Positions 27,965 to 36,722 of a stretch of 64,000 bases of DNA are shown piece by piece. The stretch covers positions 310,001 through 374,000 of the forward strand of contig CAKOVI010000001.1 of assembly GCA_934121905.1 (NCBI GenBank). Reading direction: 5' to 3'. The stretch's first letter is position 1. Each line of letters opens with the position of its first letter. A program made the translations under genes and the position numbers. Source of the stretch: an uncultured Clostridia bacterium. GTDB taxonomy: Bacteria > Bacillota > Clostridia > TANB77 > CAG-508. The notes below the pieces were generated by a model, which made no database searches, was not told where the DNA came from, and saw only the letters and a list, made by a program, of their open reading frames with translations.

Positions 27965-28644
27965 AATTTACTCGAGAAGTAGATTCAATATTTTTAAAGG
28001 AAATAAAAAAAGAAACTCATGTGGAAAATTTCAAGAAAGTAGAAATAAATCTATATATTTTTGCATAATAATTTTAGTTGCAATTTTCGTATTCAATATA
28101 TTAGGTAAATCTGTTGCTCCTATTTTTGAAACATTGTGTAAAGAAAAAGCACACGAAATAGCAACAGTTGCAACAAATGAAGAATCAACAAAAGTTATGG
28201 CAAATTATGAATATGGAGATTTATTCAATGTAGAGAAAGATGAAAGTCGGAAATATAAAAATGATTGTTGCAAATATTTTTACAATAAATGAAATCACAT
28301 CAGATATTGCAATAAACATTCAAAAAGCTTTAGACAATTATGAAGATACTAATGTGAAACTTTCATTTGGAAGTTTTACAGGTAGTAAATTACTTTCTAG
28401 TATTGGACCTAATGTTAAGATTGGCTTATCATCTGTTGGAAAAGTTAATACAGATGTTAGAAGTGAATTTGCGGCTCAAGGTATAAATCAAACCATACAT
28501 AGGGTATATTTGCAGATTGATTGTACAGTTAATATTTTGACGCCTTATGAAAGTATAGATACTGATGTTTCTAATCAGGTTTTGTTGATGGAGAATGTGA
28601 TTATTGGAGAGATACCTGCGAATTATTTTAATGTGGAAAAATAA
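27939..28644 (+). CDS. yunB: Sporulation protein YunB, read through a +1 shift at CGG
   Basis: YunB-family protein: basic N-terminus, membrane helix (about 38-60), then the conserved exported domain. The zero frame runs AGT CGG AAA TAT (CGG at 28248) and stops at 28292. Skipping C28248 gives AGT GGA AAT ATA AAA ATG ATT GTT GCA AAT and continues to 28644, restoring the conserved stretch that precedes TINEITSDI and GPNVKIGLS. Result: 234 residues, as expected for the family. No separate start with a ribosome site serves the second part. The gene overlaps sipL, tying it to spore coat or cortex formation. Confidence 0.82.
28248..28251 (+). other. +1 frameshift site CGG-A in yunB
   Basis: In-frame CGG preceded by AGT; skipping the C reads GGA (Gly). 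Confidence 0.75.
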
Positions 28645-28655
28645 TTTTTTGTTAT

Positions 28656-28726
28656 GTTCCATTGGGACCGGGTCTTTTTGGTACATTAATGCTAAATGTA
28701 CCAAAAAGACCCGGTCCCAATGGAAC
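28656..28726 (+). repeat. Perfect 32-bp inverted repeat
   Basis: Arms 28656-28687 and 28695-28726 are perfectly complementary around a 7-base loop; core GGGACCGGGTCTTTTT. Lies between convergent yunB and deoD and could terminate both. Confidence 0.9.
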
Positions 28727-28730
28727 AAAA

Positions 28731-29444
28731 TTATATACTATCCAAAGCTAGTTCAATCATTTTATTTAAGCCTTGTTCTCTTTCTTCAGAAGAGGCGTGA
28801 GAATCTTTGAAAATCGAATCTACAACAGTCATAAGGCAACTTGCATTTTTACCAAGTTTAAATGCATTATATAAAAGAGCAAAAGCTTCCATTTCAACAG
28901 AAACAGGATTAAAATTAGAAGGTATCCTTTTTTTATATTCATCTAATTTTATAATATATTCATCAAATACTTCAGAACAAATAGTGTTTCCAACAATCAA
29001 TTTTTGATTTTTGCGGTTAGCAGTTTGTTCTATTTTTTCATTTAAAGTTTGACTTGCCTGCACTATATGAGAGTTTTCACTTGCAAAAGTTAGAGCATAA
29101 TTTCCTTCAGTATAAACTTGATTACTAAGTACGATGTCAAACATATCTAGTTCTGGTACCATTGCCCCACATGAACCTATTCGAATAATATTATCTACAT
29201 CATAAAATTTGAAAAGTTCGTATGAATAAATCCCCATACTTGGCATCCCCATACCAGATGCCATAACTGTTACTTCTTTTCCTTGATAGCTTCCAGTAAA
29301 AGCGTAAATTCCTCTTACATCATTTACCATTTTATAATTTTCTAAATATTTTTCTGCAATTAGTTTGGCTCTATTAGGGTCTCCTGGCATTATTACATTT
29401 TTTGCGATTTGACCAATTTTAGCATTATTGTGTGGTGTTCCCAT
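28731..29444 (-). CDS. deoD: Purine nucleoside phosphorylase DeoD-type
   Basis: 237 residues: MPGDPNRAK phosphate loop, MASGMGMPSMGIY, RIGSCGAM, and the catalytic Asp in TVVDSIF after VSVEMEAFALL. It cleaves purine nucleosides with phosphate. Length matches hexameric DeoD (235-240). On its own with AGGAGG just before the start; the long palindrome at 28656 lies at its 3' end. Confidence 0.94.
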   Translation of the reverse strand: MGTPHNNAKIGQIAKNVIMPGDPNRAKLIAEKYLENYKMVNDVRGIYAFTGSYQGKEVTVMASGMGMPSMGIYSYELFKFYDVDNIIRIGSCGAMVPELDMFDIVLSNQVYTEGNYALTFASENSHIVQASQTLNEKIEQTANRKNQKLIVGNTICSEVFDEYIIKLDEYKKRIPSNFNPVSVEMEAFALLYNAFKLGKNASCLMTVVDSIFKDSHASSEEREQGLNKMIELALDSI

Positions 29445-29531
29445 AAATTTTCCTCCTTTTTTATTGTATTATATACAAAAGGAATGAAATATACAAGTAT
29501 TTTTATAGAATAGAGGAAGAATAATTTTTGC

Positions 29532-29571
29532 ATTGGGGACGGTTCTTTTCGCAAAAAGAACCGTCCCCAAT
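29532..29571 (+). repeat. Palindromic repeat, GGGGACGGTTCTTTT type
   Basis: 18-bp perfect arms ATTGGGGACGGTTCTTTT and its complement around a 4-base loop. Confidence 0.9.
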
Positions 29572-29593
29572 CAGAAAAAATTCTTTAAACCTC

Positions 29594-29622
29594 TTGCAAA
29601 ATCGGAAAAAAAATATTATAAT
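29594..29622 (+). promoter_or_regulatory. Promoter of pyrG
   Basis: TTGCAA (29594-29599), 17-base spacer, TATAAT (29617-29622). Confidence 0.65.
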
Positions 29623-29676
29623 ATCAAAGTAGATTAAAATTAACACCAAAATTTCCCAAAAGCAATTTTAGGAAAA

Positions 29677-29752
29677 AAAAAACCAAATTTTTTGGTAGTT
29701 AAAATTTTAATCTTTTTTTATTTTAAAGATTAAAAATTCAAATTTGGTTTTA
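29677..29752 (+). promoter_or_regulatory. pyrG leader with alternative hairpins
   Basis: ACCAAATTT near 29682 can pair either with the adjacent TTTGGT (29691-29696) or with the distant AAATTTGGTTTT (29740-29751), which also encloses a second stem TTTTAATCTTT / AAAGATTAAAA. A leader of about 110 bases with competing structures suggests attenuation; pyrG is regulated in its leader in bacilli, although by a different initiation-based device. Confidence 0.4.
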
Positions 29753-29766
29753 GAAAAGGAGAAACT

Positions 29767-31362
29767 ATGAACACAAAATACATATTTGTAACAGGAGGAG
29801 TAGTATCAGGACTAGGAAAAGGAATAACAGCAGCATCACTTGGAAGGCTATTAAAAAACAGAGGATATAAAGTAACAATCCAAAAATTTGACCCATATCT
29901 AAATGTAGACCCAGGAACAATGAGTCCTTATGAACATGGAGAAGTCTTTGTAACAGACGATGGGGCAGAAACAGATTTAGATTTAGGACATTATGAGAGA
30001 TTTATAGATGAAAACTTAACAAAAAATTCAAGTGTAACAATGGGAAAAGTATATTTATCAGTATTAGAAAAAGAAAGAAGAGGAGATTATCTTGGAAAAA
30101 CAGTACAAGTAATACCACATGTTACAAATGAAATAAAAGAAAAAATTTATAGTTTCGAAGATACAGATGTAGATATAGTAATAACAGAAGTTGGAGGAAC
30201 TGTAGGAGATATAGAGGGACTTTCAATTATAGAAGCAATTCGTCAAGTTGGACTTGAAAAAAACAAAGAAGATGTATTATATGTTCATGTAACATTACTC
30301 CCATATATATCAGGTTCAAATGAAATAAAATCAAAACCAACACAACATTCTGTAAAAGAATTACAAAGTTTAGGAATTCAACCAGACATTTTAGTTTGTA
30401 GAGCTGAGCAAGAAATACCTGAAAACATAAGGGAAAAATTAGCACTATTTTGTAATGTAAGAAAATCAAGTGTTATACAAAATAAAACAGCAGATTGCTT
30501 ATATGCAGTACCATTAATGCTTGAAAAAGAGGGACTAGCTAGAGAAGTATGCAATCATTTAAGATTAGACAGCTTTGTACCAGACAATTCAAAATGGGAA
30601 GAAATGGTTGAAAATATAAGAACAATAAAACCAGAAGATAAGGTTAAAGTTGCAATAGTTGGAAAATATGTAAAACTAGAAGATTCTTATATTTCTGTTG
30701 TAGAAAGCCTACAACACGCAGGTTTTGTAAATAAAGTAAAAGTAGAAATTTATATGGTAGATTCTGAAACAATAGTAGCTGAAAATGTTAAAGAAAAATT
30801 ATCAAAATATGATGCAATAGTAGTTCCAGGTGGATTTGGAAACCGTGGAATTGAAGGAATGATAGAGACTATAAAATATGCAAGAGAAGAAAAAGTGCCA
30901 TTTTTAGGAATTTGTCTTGGAATGCAAATGACAGTTGTAGAATATGCAAGAAATGTATTAGGATTAAAAGATGCCAATTCTGCAGAATTTAGCGATACGA
31001 CTAAAAATCCTGTAATTCATATTATGGAAACACAAAAAGACATAAAGAAAAAAGGCGGAACAATGCGTCTTGGAAGTTATCCATGTGTAATAAAAACAGG
31101 AAGTTTAGCAGAAGAAGTTTATGGAACAAGCAAAATTGATGAAAGACATAGACATAGATTTGAATATAACAACGAATACAAGGAAAGGCTAGAAGAAGCG
31201 GGACTTATATGCTCCGGAGTTTCACCTGATGGAAATTTGGTTGAGATTGTTGAGATGAAAGATCATCCGTATTTTATAGCAGGACAATTTCATCCTGAAT
31301 TAAAATCAAGACCAAATAGACCAGCACCATTATTTGTTGGATTAATAAAAGCTGCAAAATAA
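29767..31362 (+). CDS. pyrG: CTP synthase
   Basis: 531 residues. N-terminal synthetase domain begins KYIFVTGGVVSGLGKGI; C-terminal class I glutamine amidotransferase has the nucleophile in FLGICLGMQ and the His-Glu pair in QFHPELKSRP. Converts UTP, ATP and glutamine to CTP. Full length. Start ATG 29767 follows AAAAGGAG. Confidence 0.97.
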   Translation: MNTKYIFVTGGVVSGLGKGITAASLGRLLKNRGYKVTIQKFDPYLNVDPGTMSPYEHGEVFVTDDGAETDLDLGHYERFIDENLTKNSSVTMGKVYLSVLEKERRGDYLGKTVQVIPHVTNEIKEKIYSFEDTDVDIVITEVGGTVGDIEGLSIIEAIRQVGLEKNKEDVLYVHVTLLPYISGSNEIKSKPTQHSVKELQSLGIQPDILVCRAEQEIPENIREKLALFCNVRKSSVIQNKTADCLYAVPLMLEKEGLAREVCNHLRLDSFVPDNSKWEEMVENIRTIKPEDKVKVAIVGKYVKLEDSYISVVESLQHAGFVNKVKVEIYMVDSETIVAENVKEKLSKYDAIVVPGGFGNRGIEGMIETIKYAREEKVPFLGICLGMQMTVVEYARNVLGLKDANSAEFSDTTKNPVIHIMETQKDIKKKGGTMRLGSYPCVIKTGSLAEEVYGTSKIDERHRHRFEYNNEYKERLEEAGLICSGVSPDGNLVEIVEMKDHPYFIAGQFHPELKSRPNRPAPLFVGLIKAAK

Positions 31363-31363
31363 T

Positions 31364-31425
31364 GTCCAAAAAAGAACCGGTTCCAAATGAACATTGTTCA
31401 CAAAAGAACCGGTCCAAAACGAACA
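31364..31425 (+). repeat. Two direct copies of AAAAGAACCGGT(T)CC
   Basis: Short copies of the intergenic repeat core in the same orientation between pyrG and the next gene. Confidence 0.7.
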
Positions 31426-31438
31426 AAAGGAGAAAAAA

Positions 31439-32251
31439 ATGGAACTAACACTAACACAATATTTTTTATTATTTATGATATATTCAGTAGCAGGTTGGAT
31501 ACTGGAAGTAACATGCAAGCTAATAGAATATAAAAGATTTATAAACAGAGGATTCTTAATAGGACCTTATTGTCCAATATATGGATGGGGAGCAGTTGCA
31601 ATAACATTTTTACTATATAGATATTCTTATGACCCACTAATTCTATTTTTTATGACATTATTAACATGTTCAATTCTAGAATACGCAACAAGTTGGGTTA
31701 TGGAAAAATTATTTAAAGCTAGATGGTGGGACTACAGTAAACGTAAGTTTAATATAGATGGTAGAGTATGTTTAGGAACAATGATACCATTTGGAATATT
31801 TGGAATGATACTTACATATGTAACCAATCCGTTAATAATAAGTGGATTAGATAAAGTGAATCCTATGACGTTGAATATTATAGCAATCATATTGTTAGTA
31901 ATTTATCTAGTTGATAATGTTCTTTCATCAATTGTAATTTTCGGATTTAGAAAAACAACAGTACAGGTTGGAAGAGAAGGAAGACAAGATAATACGGAAC
32001 AAATTACAAAAAAAGTAAGAGAAATTTTAAGTTCAAGATCTTGGATGTACAAAAGACTTGTCGATGCGTACCCTAAACTTGTTGCAATTAAAACTAAAAT
32101 AAAGGAAATCAAAGATGAAGTTAAGGAAAATGCAATAGAAGTTAAAAATAGTATAAATGAAAAAGCACAAGATGTAAGAAACACTATAAGTGAAAAGAAG
32201 GATGAGGTTAAAAATACAATTTCAGAAAAATTAAATGGAGAGAAAAAATAA
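31439..32251 (+). CDS. Putative ABC transporter permease, CmpB family
   Basis: 270 residues from ATG 31439 (AAAGGAG upstream). Five or so membrane helices, beginning YFLLFMIYSVAGWILEV, with RGFLIGPYCPIYGWGA, match the PF06541 family called putative ABC-transporter permease; actual function is unknown. The last 55 residues are a Lys/Glu amphipathic helix with repeated VKN(S/T)I units, an unusual extension probably in the cytoplasm. Confidence 0.78.
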   Translation: MELTLTQYFLLFMIYSVAGWILEVTCKLIEYKRFINRGFLIGPYCPIYGWGAVAITFLLYRYSYDPLILFFMTLLTCSILEYATSWVMEKLFKARWWDYSKRKFNIDGRVCLGTMIPFGIFGMILTYVTNPLIISGLDKVNPMTLNIIAIILLVIYLVDNVLSSIVIFGFRKTTVQVGREGRQDNTEQITKKVREILSSRSWMYKRLVDAYPKLVAIKTKIKEIKDEVKENAIEVKNSINEKAQDVRNTISEKKDEVKNTISEKLNGEKK

Positions 32252-32311
32252 CCAATTGGTAACGGGGGTTTTTAGAATATTTTTATCTAGAAATCCCCGT
32301 CACCAATTGTG
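32251..32311 (+). repeat. Inverted repeat / terminator
   Basis: CCAATTGGTAACGGGG pairs with CCCCGTCACCAATTG with one mismatch; different spacer from other family members. Confidence 0.7.
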
Positions 32312-32330
32312 AAAAAAGGAGCAAAATGGT

Positions 32331-33287
32331 TTGAGTAATTTAGAAGCATACATAGAAAAAATAAAAAAAGAAACTCAAGGACTTAATGATATTGAAAAAT
32401 TAAGATATATTTATATTGATTTAGGAAAAAGGTTTGCATTTGATTTGGATTTTTCATTTGGAAATACAAAATCAAAACAAAAAATATATCATCAAAGTGG
32501 TACTTTAGATGGAATAGAAGAAAGCCTCGAAAGCAATGTTATTATATGTAAAACAGTATCAAAGATGTATGAATATATAATGAGTAGTTTAGGGGTAGAT
32601 TTAAAAACTATAGTTGATGATAGTGATAGTAGAAAATACCCTCATGTATATAATATATTAAAATCCGAAGATGGGAAAACGTATATTTTTGATTTACAAG
32701 AGGATATGCGAAATATAAAGGCACATCTAAGAACAAGATACTTTGGAATTCAAGCAAATGACGATTCTAAAACTATAATAAGCAGATGGGATTTAGATCA
32801 AATTGATAAAAAAATAGGATATGTATCAAAAAATATTGGCTATACAGATGAATACCTAGATTTGATAAGGATTAATATGAATTTTATATCAGATTTTAGG
32901 CAAAGGGTAGAATTTGTTTTAGAGGAGTTAGAAGCGTACTCAGATGAACAAATGGGATATGCTGATAGAAGATGGAGAATGGAAGACATGCTCGGAAACT
33001 ATGGACGAGACGGACTTTTGTTTTCAGCAAATGAAAGCAAAAAAATTCATATAATTGATTGTTATAAAGACATTAATGGAAAAAGAATTTATAAATTGGG
33101 TGTTTTAGTAGATGGTAAGGGTAGCCCTGATATATATTTATTTTCAGAAGAAAAAAAGATGTATGAAAAGAAGAATTTGGATGAATTCGCAGACTTTATT
33201 CGAGATGGTTGGACTAATATGCAGGGAATACAAGGCTTGAAACAAGTATTAAGAAGTAAAAGAGAAGAAACTCAAAATAGCAGATAA
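32331..33287 (+). CDS. Transglutaminase-like (papain-fold) cytoplasmic protein
   Basis: 318 residues from TTG 32331 after AAAAGGAG. The segment NVIICKTVSKMYEYIMSSLGV followed by PHVYNIL and YIFDL gives a Cys73-His105-Asp121 arrangement spaced as in transglutaminase-like domains. The remaining part is a C-terminal domain of unknown type. No signal peptide. Function unknown; the triad is read by eye. Confidence 0.55.
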   Translation: MSNLEAYIEKIKKETQGLNDIEKLRYIYIDLGKRFAFDLDFSFGNTKSKQKIYHQSGTLDGIEESLESNVIICKTVSKMYEYIMSSLGVDLKTIVDDSDSRKYPHVYNILKSEDGKTYIFDLQEDMRNIKAHLRTRYFGIQANDDSKTIISRWDLDQIDKKIGYVSKNIGYTDEYLDLIRINMNFISDFRQRVEFVLEELEAYSDEQMGYADRRWRMEDMLGNYGRDGLLFSANESKKIHIIDCYKDINGKRIYKLGVLVDGKGSPDIYLFSEEKKMYEKKNLDEFADFIRDGWTNMQGIQGLKQVLRSKREETQNSR

Positions 33288-33442
33288 GACAAGAGATATG
33301 GAGTAGTTATTAAACAGATATTTGATATTAAAATAGAATTGATAAAGCAATGGAGAATTTTCTAAAATACTTGCTAAACACAAAAGAATAGTATAGAATA
33401 AAATTATAAAAATAAAACCGAAGAAAAAAGGAGGAGTAAAAA

Positions 33443-34801
33443 ATGAATTTAATGAAAAAATTCAGAAAAGACAAAGGTATAACATTAATAGCACTTGTAG
33501 TAACAATAATAGTTTTACTAATATTAGCAGGAATAAGTATAAATATGTTAACAGGTCAAAATGGAATACTAAAAAGGGCAACAGAAGCCAAAAACTTAAC
33601 AGGAGAAGCACAAGAAAGAGAAAATATACAAGTGGCAATAACATCAGCTCAAACAGAGGATTTTGCAAAAGAATCAGAAATAACAGATGAAACATTAAGA
33701 AAAGAAATAAAAAACACTATGGGAAGTGATAGTAACTTATCAGGAACAGGACCATGGTGGTATAATGGAGAAACAAACGATTATATAATTAAGAAAAATG
33801 GAAAAATATTAGAAAAAGGAACACTTACGTATATGTATGAAAAAGCATTAATAGATAATTGTGAAAAAGCAGATGGAACATGTACAAATAGTGAACATTT
33901 ACATATAGGTGACTATGTAGATTTAACAAATCCGACAGAAGGAAGTATAACAATTTCTGCGTCTGATTCAGGAATGGATACTGCAAAGAATAGTGCAATA
34001 ACAGATCAAACATTTAACATAGCAGAAAATCAATTAAATTGGAGAGTACTGGGAGAAAATGATGGAGGAGAAATAGAATTAATAGCAGGAAGTCCTATGA
34101 AAAGTACTAATGTTGTTGATTCTAAAAATAAACCAGGATTATATCTAAATGGAGCTAAAGTATATATAAATGGAGTAGAAATATTAAATAATATATGTAG
34201 TTTATACAAAACAAATGATAAAACAGGATATATATCAAGTTCAAGAAGTGTAACACAAAACGATGTAAATAAAGTAGTAGGATTAACGACGATTGATATG
34301 ATAAAGGAGAAAAATGTAGATAGGTACAACAATAATAAAAATAATTTGGGTTGGAAAGTACTAGGAGAAGCATATAGTTATGCAAATCAATATACTCCAG
34401 AAAGTTGGCTAGATGGCAAAACAAAAACAACAGTATCAGGAGAAATAACAGGATATAATTATAGCGTAAACAGTAATAGTACAAATGGTGCACCATCGGT
34501 AACAGTAAACGATAGGTTGTATAAAATGCTATTTGAAAATACAAATTATAATACGGGAAAAGCATACTGGTTGGCATCTCCTTCGATTTTAGGACGTTCT
34601 GGTTATGTTACTTACGGTTTGCTTACGGGCTGTATCACTATGGGTGATTCAGGTGTTAAAATGTATAGTATGTTCTTCTCTAATGGCAATGAGTATACTA
34701 GTTGTTTGGCAGTTCGTCCTGTAGTATCTATAAAATCTGATGTTACAAATACACAGGTACCAAAAATAGCAGATAAGACAGAAGAAACATGGAGTAATTA
34801 G
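33443..34801 (+). CDS. Prepilin-like surface protein with variable-type C-terminal domain
   Basis: 452 residues. A short basic leader (FRKDKG) precedes ITLIALVVTIIVLLILAGI, a type IV prepilin-like N-terminus with probable cleavage after Gly. The long outer domain ends with YWLASPS ... LAVRPVVSIKSD, a motif found at the end of many clostridial surface proteins. Base use changes sharply near 34575-34740: adenine falls and T/G/C-rich codons replace the A-rich codons of the rest. Starts after AAAGGAGG. The second copy of this N-terminus is at 35135. Confidence 0.75.
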   Translation: MNLMKKFRKDKGITLIALVVTIIVLLILAGISINMLTGQNGILKRATEAKNLTGEAQERENIQVAITSAQTEDFAKESEITDETLRKEIKNTMGSDSNLSGTGPWWYNGETNDYIIKKNGKILEKGTLTYMYEKALIDNCEKADGTCTNSEHLHIGDYVDLTNPTEGSITISASDSGMDTAKNSAITDQTFNIAENQLNWRVLGENDGGEIELIAGSPMKSTNVVDSKNKPGLYLNGAKVYINGVEILNNICSLYKTNDKTGYISSSRSVTQNDVNKVVGLTTIDMIKEKNVDRYNNNKNNLGWKVLGEAYSYANQYTPESWLDGKTKTTVSGEITGYNYSVNSNSTNGAPSVTVNDRLYKMLFENTNYNTGKAYWLASPSILGRSGYVTYGLLTGCITMGDSGVKMYSMFFSNGNEYTSCLAVRPVVSIKSDVTNTQVPKIADKTEETWSN

Positions 34802-34895
34802 CTAGTAGATATAGAGTTAGTACTATTTTTGCAAGAGTAGCATTTTAGCACATATAAAAAGACTAAAAAATATGCAAAAAATGTGCAAAAAGAGC

Positions 34896-34922
34896 TTGAC
34901 AAAAAGAACAAAATAGTATAAA
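34896..34922 (+). promoter_or_regulatory. Candidate promoter for leader peptide and prepilin 2
   Basis: TTGACA (34896-34901) with TATAAA at 34917-34922; spacer of 15 is short, so moderate support. Confidence 0.4.
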
Positions 34923-34959
34923 AAGAAAACAGAGAACGAAAAATAAAAAGAGGTATAAA

Positions 34960-35062
34960 ATGCAAATGATAAGAAACGCTAAAACCTTTGTGGGAGTATA
35001 TACACGGGCTATTTAAAAAAAGAAGAATAAAATATAAAAAAGCAACCAAAATAAACCTGTAA
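34960..35062 (+). CDS. Candidate leader peptide containing CGG
   Basis: ATG 34960 follows AAAGAGGTATAAA. The zero frame gives 18 residues and stops at 35016. Its 16th codon is CGG (35005-35007). Skipping C35005 gives Gly and extends the frame to TAA 35060, a 33-residue basic peptide (tail GLFKKRRIKYKKATKINL). The extension covers the left arm of the terminator at 35037. Small size makes coding uncertain, but the CGG position and the terminator overlap are notable. Confidence 0.35.
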
Positions 35063-35090
35063 AAATATAGGTCTATTTTGGTTGCTTTTT
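35037..35090 (+). terminator. Strong terminator upstream of prepilin 2
   Basis: AAAAAGCAACCAAAATA (35037-35053) pairs perfectly with TATTTTGGTTGCTTTTT (35074-35090), with a small inner ACCT/AGGT stem. No promoter is seen in the 44 bases between it and the gene at 35135. Confidence 0.8.
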
Positions 35091-35134
35091 GGCGTTTTAT
35101 CAAAGCGGAATACCTAGAAAAGGGAGGAAAAAAG

Positions 35135-35974
35135 ATGAATTTACAAAAATTCAAAGAAAAAAGAGGTATTACTCTAATAGCTCTTGTAGTTACAATCATT
35201 GTGTTATTAATATTAGCAGGAATAAGTATAAGTATGCTAACAGGGCAAAATGGAATATTAAATAGAGCGGGAGAAGCAAAAGAGCAAACAACAGCAGCAC
35301 AAAAGAATGAAGAGGAAAATTTAAATACAATGCAGGATTTGATAGAGGAAAATATATCATCAAACAATGAATACAAAGGTATAACTATTACCGAAAAAAG
35401 TGCAGATGTTATATTTTTAAAAGCTGATGGAACAACTGAAGGAGATATAAACAATTTGGAAACAGGTGACATTGTGAAATTTGGAGATTATGAATATCAT
35501 TATAATCAAGCATATTATACGAATCCTTATGGAACAGGATGGAGTACTGATGATACAATGGATGGCTGGGGTGCAACGGTAATAGATAGAAGCAAGACGG
35601 AATATGGAGAATTGTGTGGAACTATTTTTGGAAAACAACTTAAGAGTATTAATTACCTATTTGGGGGAGCAATAGAATATTTAGCTTGTAAAAATATTCA
35701 AAAAAGTCCTAAAATTCCATATGGAGTTGTTAGTATGGGAGGAACATATCAATCTTGTACGAATTTAAAAACAGCGGAAACAATACCATCAAGTGTAACA
35801 AATATGGACTATGCATTTTCTGGATGTGACAATTTGGAAGGAATTATTATAATTAATGCGAATCCTCAATCATATTATAATTGGTGTTCTGGACGAAATG
35901 CAATTACAATTACAGGATCATCAAAATTATTGGAGGAATTAGCGAGTGGGTATTCCAATATAACTATAAAGTAA
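35135..35974 (+). CDS. Prepilin-like surface protein 2 with BspA-like repeat region
   Basis: 279 residues from ATG 35135 (GGGAGG upstream). FKEKRG then ITLIALVVTIIVLLILAGI repeats the prepilin-like N-terminus of the gene at 33443, also nearly identical at DNA level. The C-terminal part (TVID..., IPSSVTNMDYAFSGCDNLEGI) resembles BspA-type leucine-rich repeats or a DUF285-like module. Probably surface displayed. Expression may depend on readthrough of the terminator just upstream. Confidence 0.7.
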   Translation: MNLQKFKEKRGITLIALVVTIIVLLILAGISISMLTGQNGILNRAGEAKEQTTAAQKNEEENLNTMQDLIEENISSNNEYKGITITEKSADVIFLKADGTTEGDINNLETGDIVKFGDYEYHYNQAYYTNPYGTGWSTDDTMDGWGATVIDRSKTEYGELCGTIFGKQLKSINYLFGGAIEYLACKNIQKSPKIPYGVVSMGGTYQSCTNLKTAETIPSSVTNMDYAFSGCDNLEGIIIINANPQSYYNWCSGRNAITITGSSKLLEELASGYSNITIK

Positions 35975-36072
35975 AAAAATAGATAGTTATAGTCAAATTT
36001 CAATAACTAAATTAAAAAAGGAATTCTACATTAAATTTATTAATTATTTTAAATAAAAATCACTCAAAATAC

Positions 36073-36101
36073 TTGCAATTCCACCAAAAAAGGTGTATAC
36101 T
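36073..36101 (+). promoter_or_regulatory. Promoter of the rimP-nusA-infB operon
   Basis: TTGCAA (36073-36078), 17-base spacer, TATACT (36096-36101). Confidence 0.65.
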
Positions 36102-36124
36102 ATTTAAAGCATAAAGAGAAAGGA

Positions 36125-36151
36125 AAGAGCGGGAGCAAAAATCTCGCTCTT
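36125..36151 (+). promoter_or_regulatory. Leader hairpin before rimP
   Basis: AAGAGCG pairs with CGCTCTT in the short 5' leader; might be a binding site or a weak terminator for NusA-dependent feedback (inference). Confidence 0.35.
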
Positions 36152-36177
36152 AATTCTTGTAAAATAGGAGGTAAAAT

Positions 36178-36636
36178 TTGGCAAAAATCGAAGAAAAGGT
36201 TGAAAGCCTAGTAAAAGACAAAATAGAAAAAATAGGATATGAACTATATGACGTATTATATGTAAAAGAAGGTTCAAACAAAATCCTAAGAATAGTAATA
36301 GATAGTGAACATGGAATATCACTAGACGATTGTGAAAAAGTAAACAACGAAATAAAAGAAATAATCGACGAAGCAAATCCAATAGAAGAACAATACTTCT
36401 TAGAAATATCATCTCCAGGAATAGAAAGATTACTAAGGAAAGACTGGCAACTAAAAAAATTCAAAGGAGCAGAAGTAAACATCAAACTATTCAAAAAAGA
36501 CGAAAACGGAAAAAAAGAATATGTAGGAACTTTAGGAAATGTAACAGAAAACACATTAGATGTTGAAACAGAAAGTAAAAATATAACAATAGACAGAAAA
36601 ATTATATCACAAGTAAAAACAGTTTACACTGAATAA
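36178..36636 (+). CDS. rimP: Ribosome maturation factor RimP
   Basis: 152 residues from TTG 36178 behind AGGAGG. Contains the RimP N-domain (GYELYDVLYVKEG, DDCEKVNNEI, LEISSPGIERLL) and SH3-like C-domain. Needed for 30S subunit maturation. First gene of the classical rimP-nusA-ylxR-infB cluster. Confidence 0.95.
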   Translation: MAKIEEKVESLVKDKIEKIGYELYDVLYVKEGSNKILRIVIDSEHGISLDDCEKVNNEIKEIIDEANPIEEQYFLEISSPGIERLLRKDWQLKKFKGAEVNIKLFKKDENGKKEYVGTLGNVTENTLDVETESKNITIDRKIISQVKTVYTE

Positions 36637-36646
36637 AAAAAATTTT

Positions 36647-36700
36647 CACAAAAAGAACCGGTCCCAATGGGAAATGGCACAAAAAGAACCGGTCCCAATG
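36647..36700 (+). repeat. Direct repeat pair, AAAAAGAACCGGTCCCAATG
   Basis: A 23-bp sequence at 36647-36669 recurs perfectly at 36678-36700 between rimP and nusA. Confidence 0.85.
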
Positions 36701-36722
36701 TGCCAAGAAAGGAAGTTAAAAA

